This document shows positions 56,706-64,000 of a stretch of DNA of 64,000 nt, piece by piece. Origin of the DNA: Sipunculus nudus (Eukaryota; Annelida; Sipuncula; Golfingiida; Sipunculidae); the NCBI GenBank assembly GCA_026874595.1, contig CM049307.1:36996862-37060861 (forward strand), written 5' to 3'. Below the pieces are notes generated by a model. That model saw nothing but the letters and a program-made list of their open reading frames with translations, had not been told where the DNA came from and made no database searches. Made by a program: the position numbers and the translations under genes. Within the stretch, counting starts at the first letter, position 1. Every line of letters starts with the position of its first letter.

Positions 56706-58016
56706 TTTGACCATTTATATATGTGTCGATAAACATTTTATATGATCAGAGAAAAGCATTAAAATAACAATATTTTATGGTTAAATAGGTAAAGCACTAC
56801 ATCGAAAAAAGGAAATCTGGTCAAAATTGTATTATTTTAACTTCTTGCAAGATATAAAACAAATTATTTTTTTATGCGGAGGGATAAAATTGACGCGGGC
56901 GGTGCCTAAGAAGCATACCGTTTATTTTTTGGCCTCAGACCTTTTTTTCCCCAAAACATTTATATTTTTTATCTCTGCCACATTTATACCAATGCCTGAG
57001 ATCAAATGTCATAGCCTCGTCTGAGCCTCGACAATGCTCTCTGTTAATGCAGGGTCTGAGTATCGTCAAAATACTTAGCTTCAAATTTAGTTTTAGAGTA
57101 TATTTTTTCAAATATCTTTTAGCTTGTATGATTTATTCACATTTTGAATCCTCCGAGTATCTTCTATTTACGCTCCCGAGGCAGCGGAAATCTTACGCTT
57201 CTAAAGAAGCAACTGATTTTCACGCTGCCAGCTTTGACGGTTTATGATATATTTAGACACCAGATGGCGGTTCGTTGTCCGCTAAAAAACACGTGCGTAT
57301 GATGTGACAAGCAGCCAAACAGATGCCAATAAACAACCACTCGACAGGCATCCTTTTTCCGCCCATAGCTGTGCTTCAAGCGCCGTTTGAAGACAGTTAA
57401 CGGTCGAATTTTAATTGCTCCCTCTGCATTCTCGCATCATCGACCGATTCGATTCTGACAGTATGACTGTGTTAGCGTAGCCATGTATCTGCTGTCTGCA
57501 GAACTGAAACCAGCCAGCGAGGTGTGAACGCAGCCGTTGTTGTTAAGTTTCGTTTGAATTACAGCTCACCGGCCGGGCATCCTATGTGCCTAAGGCCCTA
57601 AGCAAACCACGTCTGCGGCAATTCTCTCCGAGCCCGTGGCCTGTTCAGACGGTTACCGGGACGATGAGCTGTCACTCAAAACGAAATGAACATGATTGGC
57701 TCCGTGTATTCCTTGCTTGGCCGTGTCTTCAGCGCAAGGTCTCATCTGATTGGACAAAAATACATTGCTCCCCTCTGGTGTAGCATTTCAGGATACGAGG
57801 TCATAACAAACAGCGCTTACCATATAGGCAGAAGGCCTATAGTTAAAGCGCTGTGTAAAGAGCGTACTTCTGTTATGAATATAAATAAAGATTTTATTAC
57901 TGGTTTAATATTTCAAAATTTAAAGCAAATTTCAGGTCTTACAAAACACGCGATATATCTGACAGCAAACATCAAGTGCACATGTGCATTTAACAGTAAC
58001 ATAATCTTTAAATACA

Positions 58017-58019
<3 letters not shown>

Positions 58020-58068
<49 letters not shown>
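58020..58068. repeat. (TA)n microsatellite
   Basis: About 24 TA dinucleotides. Confidence 0.95.
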
Positions 58069-58071
<3 letters not shown>

Positions 58072-58469
58072 ACATATTCTTATATCCATATATGTCCATA
58101 TGTTTTAAAAGGTATCATGTTTCCATCTTCTTTAATTTTAAATATATTTTGGATGATCGAACAAATGAGTTTTATTGATAAGATTACGTGATAAACTTTT
58201 TAATAAGATATAGAGAAAGGGAGTGTTAGATTACATATTTCAATGTTTAAATAATTTCAGTCATCATTCCATGGAAATTTGCTTAATTATCCTGATACGT
58301 GGTCCGCTTTTGATCTTGTTCCGTAGCCTATGATTATATAATGCAATTGAAAGCAGGTGAATTTGGTAATTCATGCACGATGACTGCGAATTCAAAATTC
58401 AAAGGAATTCCAAAATCGTCAGGAAACCACAGAAATAGCCTAGAGAATTTATTTCATTTTAACTGAACG

Positions 58470-58506
<37 letters not shown>

Positions 58507-60537
58507 AACTCTTGCCATGTATATATATATGAACAGTTTTATTTCAGCCGCTCGGTGCATTTAATTCTTTTACATTTTCAGATTAATGTTCATCAGCTTT
58601 ACTACTGTGTATGATTATAGACATAGAATATGTGACCAGGCGTGCATGTGCTAATTTGATGGAATGTCGATAAACTGATCCCGATCGTCTATATTAAGCA
58701 TTAATAAGTTAATAATAACGTCCATGCATGGATTATTTACATTCAGTACCGGAGCCCTTATAATTACACAAGCCAATTATTAATGGATATTGTTTCATTT
58801 TTTTAAATTTTTGTTTCCAAGGATAGTATATTAATATATATAGTGTTAATGAATATATGCATATATATGTGCAAGTTTTTCATGTTTTGTGGTCTTAGTG
58901 TACATACACGCACGGTACCTGGTGAACATTTATAGCTATATTGCTCACTGTTTGCAGACACTAATTGGGATAATAAAATGTGTTAATATATGTAATATAC
59001 ATATATATAGAACTTCCCTTTATAACAACTGATATCATAGACAACTAAAGAAGGGTGCTGACATATATTATGAAAAGTGTTTGGTGAACGTCAGGTGACT
59101 CTTAAACGAATGTTTAATCATAAATATATATATATTATATACAGGGGTCGTTATAACGCCTTTTTGCCTGTCTCAGGCAAACACTTTTACGGAAATAATT
59201 AATTGGAAAGGAGAACACCTAGATGTTTTCCACATAATATATAGCAGCTGATAAGTATATAACGAACAGGACACAAAAACGAAATATTTTACGGGTGGTG
59301 TTCCACCGACCCCCTATATTTCCTAAATTTTTCTATAAAATGGTCTATAATTTCTGACGCTTTCCGGTATTGAGGCCCTCATCTCCTTTATTTTCCTGGT
59401 TTTTTTTTTCACTGCACAATGTTGTTTCTGATAATATAAGTGTTACTACTGAAAACATTAAGTTCTTTTCGCATGCAAATGTGCATGTATAGGATGGCAT
59501 GTAAGATGGCAGGACCAGGTTTACACCGAGGGGAGTGTGACTTAAAGTTTGATTTGATGTCAGGATGCATTGTTAGCGGAAAGGCAAATTTTCTGTTGAA
59601 AGGCAAACCTGTATTAATGCTTTTCCGTTGAAAAAATGAAAAATTCAAAGCATTACGGTCCCTGATATGAATGGCAATAAAACAACATAGGCCTAGGAGG
59701 AATCAGAACGGATTCATATAGAAGGCATATTTCACAAGATTGTAATTTTTAAATTTAACATAATTTTTCACATCAAATGCTTTCAAAAATGACTTGCTAT
59801 TTTTTTTAGCAAGTGGTCAAAAAAGCTTGATAGGCCTATGTATAGCGTTTCAAAAAGTCTTCTATTTATGTAATCCAAATATTGCTGTCGTACCCGTATG
59901 TTATTGTTTCATTTTGTGCTATTATACAGGCCTATATACGTAAATATCTACACAGAAACGAGGCAGTTTTGTTTGTGCCTATATTTATAGAAAACTCTTG
60001 AAAATTTAGTGAATTCAGGATTTCAGGAGTCCTAATATTTGCGACGAAACTTGACCTTGTATGCACTTTAATTAGGATAAGACTTTTTTTATGTTTTTTT
60101 GTTTCCCCATAGCCTACCTATCCTCTTCATTTAACAAAATCATTTAAAAAGCTGCATGTAAAAGCCATAGATTTCATTTTCATGTACATAAAGATTCTTA
60201 TATTTACATTTTATTCATGAAAACCTGGTGAATATCAATATATATATATATATATATTATAATATTTCTATATGTGTGTAGGTCTGAGCCACCATTTCCA
60301 CACGCGATGCAATTCGTCCTATGTGTACAGACCTGCATGCATGCATGAACATCGTTCATGGATCAATTTATCCCTCGATCATTAATTTACTTTATTATTA
60401 TTGTTTTTGCTGTGGCATAACAGAGTACCTACACTTGTATCAGATCCATTTTCATGACTATTGTTCATTAATTTTTCCATGACCTCAAACAAAAATTTAT
60501 TACGCTTCCCTCTACGACTTGGCATTTCAATTCGACC

Positions 60538-60620
60538 CAGGGGCGTAGCCAGGATTGAGGGAGGGGAGGGTGCCATGATCAGTGGCGGATCCAGAATTTC
60601 GAAAACGGGGGGGGGGGCAT
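60538..60620. mobile_element. GGATCC-family MITE ends, two nested fragments
   Basis: AGGGGCGTAGCCAGGATTGA at 60538 is followed within 45 bp by AGTGGCGGATCCAGAATTT. The two left ends in the same orientation suggest one copy inserted into another, or a truncated copy. Confidence 0.5.
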
Positions 60621-61506
60621 TAAAATGCATGTATGGGTACTATGAAAACTTATATATATATATACGTGTATATGTATATATATATATTTATTATTATTAT
60701 TATTATTATTACTATATGTTATATATTTTAGTGTATGAAAATATATATTTTTTTCAAATATGATCCATATAGTTTATTAAGGTTAGTTTTAGGTACATGT
60801 GGAGGGTATGGGAGGGGGTACCCCTATATTCGGAAATATTTTGAATATGAAATGTAATGAGGACATTTTTTGGCAATTTTTACAAAAAAATGAGGATATC
60901 CTGTTCCCGTAAAAAACTGTTCCCTCATGTCTTTGCGTAAGTAGTCAAACTGTACAGAGGTTCAATATTTAATATTTATATTTCTTCAAAATTAGGATAT
61001 AAAATTTCAATCGTTTTCAACATGTTAAAGACTATGGCGCAAAGGCGCATTTACGTTTATAACTAGCAAAATATTATCTTTTAAATGTAATCTGGGAGTG
61101 AAAAAAAGTTGATATCTTATGTTAAATTTTGTTAAACTAAATTTTAACGGGATCCTTGGTCTCGACAGCACACAGGACTCATAAGAGCACAGATCGCGAG
61201 TAAGGTATCAACAGAGGATCGAGCTATGATATTGTCCACGGTCAACCCCAACAAGGGCCTGGTGCTCTGCAGTTGTTCATAAATATCCTCATACTCAACT
61301 AATGAATTTGTAGAGTAATAAACTGCAGATAACTTAAATAAAATTAAATTGCTAATTGATAAAAAGAAATATGAAAAACGAAAACCACGAAAATTGGGAA
61401 ATGGATAAAATGAGAGATACTGCAGCTCAACAGGGGGCCACGCGCCGAAGGCGCCCTCTCTGGATCCCCTTCTGATAGCAAAGTCAAATTAATGCATATA
61501 TATAAA

Positions 61507-61542
<36 letters not shown>

Positions 61543-62019
61543 GATTAAGTGAAATTCCGAAAGGACGGCGAGTACTGGATGCAACCTGGGTTGGGGGGGG
61601 GGGGGGGGGGCCCTCTGCGGCCACTCTCGATCTGGCTATACTCTCCTGCCGACCTATTGTTGCCGCATTTCATTGAATCATTACCACTCTGCAGAAAGAA
61701 ACCATGGACATTTTTAGACCACCATGCAAATAAAATTTAATTAAAATATTCCAAAAATGCATAAATTTAAAATTTCAGAACTTTTTCAGGACATTGTGGA
61801 AAATGATTTGGCCTATAAATCAGTATCTATCTCATAAAATTGAAATAATAATTCATGCTATAACGGTTAACGGTATATTGAACAAATAAAATCCACATAG
61901 GGATTGGTCAGCGTCTTATTTCTTATTAATCATTTTTACTTTTTGTGTTAATAACACTTGTGATACCTGTGTGCATGGTGAAAGTTACTGCAGGTGAAAT
62001 TAGCGCCCTCTTGAGGGAT

Positions 62020-62620
62020 TTCAAAGTATCCGCCAAAACGGCAAAACACGCCTCTGTTTATATTGGTAGTAACACCAGCAGCGGGTCACACAGGTAGGTT
62101 TGCCTCGTGTATAACAGTAGCAGCAACTTCCTGTCCCTTGCATGTGAAAGCATGTCTGCTGAGACTGTAACAGCCAGTCCTGCCTAGCAGCAGGAAGGAC
62201 GCGTTAGGGCATGCATATGTCCAGGCTGGTCAGGGGCTGTTCGTTGTCGCAGACGACATTAAAGGTGGGCGTGTCTGCCCGCCTGGAACATGACAGCGCT
62301 GTGTAGAAGCAGTGAGAGCTTATTGACAGATCCTTGCTGGGCTTGCCTCAGCTGCGCCTTGCGGTTTACCAGCTTATAAATAACTCAGTGTTTTACAAAT
62401 TACAGCATGTCGTAGCAATACTCATTGTTGTACGGCATCAGCACAGAGTGGTACGCGCACGTTAGGATCGAATGCATGTGTGAATGGTGCACGTCATGCT
62501 CTAGCAGGTTCAATCTGGTCCGTTAACAATGAGATGTTAACCCTGCCAGCTGCTGTAAGAGATGACATGACAGCTGGCTCCATGAGCACTGTTTACTTGT
62601 AATAGGTACATTCACACCAG
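62020..62620 (+). promoter_or_regulatory. Less AT-rich regulatory-looking segment with a TATA box candidate
   Basis: The segment stands out in composition. It includes GTGGGCGTGTCTGCCCGCC (KLF/SP-like), CAGCTTATAAATAACTC (TATA box candidate at about 62375), a symmetric GTTAACAATGAGATGTTAAC (62522-62541) and two CAGCTG E-boxes (about 62551, 62570). Its left edge has GTATCCGCCAAAAC (about 62027), the same end as the 29251 element. No transcript is evident. Confidence 0.3.
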
Positions 62621-63329
62621 GAATAAGTAATGACGCATTTGGTCTATACCAGTATGATAAGACATTGCTCCCCATAGAAAAAAAATACAGCAGTATTCAG
62701 GTATATAATACATGTTCATCAGTATGCTCATTAATTTTTTTGTTACTCCAAAGTATTTTTTACAAAGTCTGTTATATTAAAACATGATTGCCTGATATTA
62801 ATTAGTCAGGTTCTCTTGCAGTTATTTATAAAAAAACATTCCAGGAAAAGAACCTGAGTAAATGAATTGTATCAGAGCAAAAGATCTTGTTTTATCACTA
62901 TATGTAGAATAAAGTAAGGATGTCAAGGACACCTTGTGAGTGTGGTGAAGAGGCTCTTGATACCTTAAAACATTTGTCCGGAATATAGTAAGTGTCTTGC
63001 AGTGCTGTTTCATCATGAAGAAGTGTCCAGATAATTGACAACAGTTAAAAGTGAGAGGTTGAAATAAATATTTCACTCTGAATCATGGGGATGATACTGA
63101 TAGTGGTTTGTCTCTGTCATATCTCGTAAACAGAAATACTTGTATTACAGTATTAACATTTCATCCCTCCATTCTTTTTCACCAATGCCTTTTTGAAATC
63201 AATGGACTCATCATTTTAAGCATGAAATAGGGGAGGAAATTGATATTTTACTTGCATTTCAATTTGTGTGTTTTAGACATGAAAACTTTCTGATGTGCTG
63301 TGTAATCTCTTATGGTACTTTCTTATTTC

Positions 63330-64000
63330 AAAACCAAGTTTTGCAGACACTATTATTCAGCCGTACACTGCTGCCGCCGAATAGGTTCAAAGATAACTCC
63401 TCCGTAACCACTCGACAGAAATTTATGAAACTGAGAATTATGAGCGGGTCACATGTGAACTACTGCGCCCTCATTTTGGGTTGACTTCTGACCTTTCCTG
63501 TAATTCCATCTGTTCGTCTGTTTTCACACAAAAAACCAACATATCTTAGGACTCATTCAACCAACTGGGCTGAAATTTTGCATTAGTGTAGCTTTTAGTA
63601 GTTTTAAGCATGCAAAAAATTTATTTTACCTCCTGCACTACCACCATCTTTGCATAGTGACCATCTGTGAGTGTGCATGGGGTTAAATCGATCCTATCTA
63701 TGCATGGGTTGGACTTTTATTGATGAAATTTTGCATGTGTATACATCTCGGAAAAACTCGTTTATATGACAGGTGGCGCCACCTACAATCATGTTTAACC
63801 TGCAGACACCCATGCTTATATCATAGGACTTGTTTGACATATCAGCCTGACAATTTGCATGTGTAAAGATCTTACATAGCTCTTTATCATACATAAAACT
63901 GGTAGGGCCACATGCAACTTTTTTTGCATGGTGTCCGTCTGGTTTTCTCTGTAGGGTAAAAATCACTTGTTTCTCAGCAGTGGTTGGACTTTCACACCTG
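63330..64000. mobile_element. Second copy of the 29251-type element, running off the window
   Basis: AAAACCAAGTTTTGCAGACA and CTGCTGCCGCCG correspond to the left end at 29260-29310. Then CATCTGTTCGTCTG, GACAGGTGGCGCCACCTACA (63770-63789) and CTGCAGACACCCATGCTTAT follow the same order as in the first element, more diverged. The right end is beyond base 64000. Confidence 0.7.

Larger units (their letters stand above)
56702..63329. other. Intergenic, with AT repeats and two less AT-rich segments
   Basis: 57240-57860 is comparatively GC-rich and unique, with two inverted-CCAAT-type GATTGG motifs (about 57692, 57750), but no exon is recognised. Microsatellites: (TA)n at 58020-58068 and 58471-58504, (TTA)n at about 60689-60712, (TG)n-(TA)n at about 61507-61541, a G run at about 61593-61610. 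MITE ends of the GGATCC family lie at 60538-60599 and 61462-61480. Confidence 0.45.

Overview
This is animal nuclear DNA: AT-rich, intron-rich, crowded with (TA)n microsatellites and short inverted-repeat transposons, with no operons or Shine-Dalgarno sites. The repeat families, a Penelope-like retroelement and the style of the one clear gene suggest a marine lophotrochozoan, most likely a mollusc. That assignment is inference and no species can be named.

The left 25.6 kb is one minus-strand gene, reconstructed here as 16 coding exons (E1 at 25649 down to E16 at 2503). Every junction is GT-AG and phase-matched, and the model gives about 838 codons. The product is secretory. It has a signal peptide, a cysteine-bearing N-terminal module that looks like a jelly-roll domain (LQVWRP ... 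LVGEN ... RKGDMIGW), a five-cysteine linker, then five cadherin repeats and the start of a sixth. The first three repeat linkers lack the calcium motif DxNDN; the fourth and fifth keep it (DVNDNAP, DVNDNRP). The 3' end of the gene, with any remaining cadherin repeats, membrane segment and cytoplasmic tail, lies beyond base 1.

The last visible exon ends in a minisatellite of about 34 copies of a 56-bp unit (about 427-2555). The unit is the end of that exon plus its 5' splice site, so the intron holds dozens of decoy donor sites, arranged in a roughly 525-bp higher-order repeat. Other introns carry repeats: a foldback element and a CCCGGG-repeat foldback (intron 9), a Tigger/pogo remnant (intron 8), an internally deleted LINE (intron 7), a tRNA-derived SINE (intron 6) and several members of a GCGGATCC-ended MITE family (introns 12 and 14).

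The right 38 kb (25.65-64 kb) is mostly intergenic. It holds a 1.5-kb element of tandem 280-bp units with palindromic GGTGGCGCCACC sites (29251-30724, second copy from about 63330), a 1.2-kb CTCAGCTGAC-ended element (40759-41943), a SINE head preceded by its own minisatellite (36798-36990), a broken Penelope-like GIY-YIG element between inverted repeats and (TA)n tracts (55858-56625), and many microsatellites. The only gene candidate there is a small two-exon minus-strand ORF at 52464-52764 that would need a 28-nt intron. Three promoter-like clusters (43.85, 52.75 and 62.2-62.6 kb) are the best hints of further genes.
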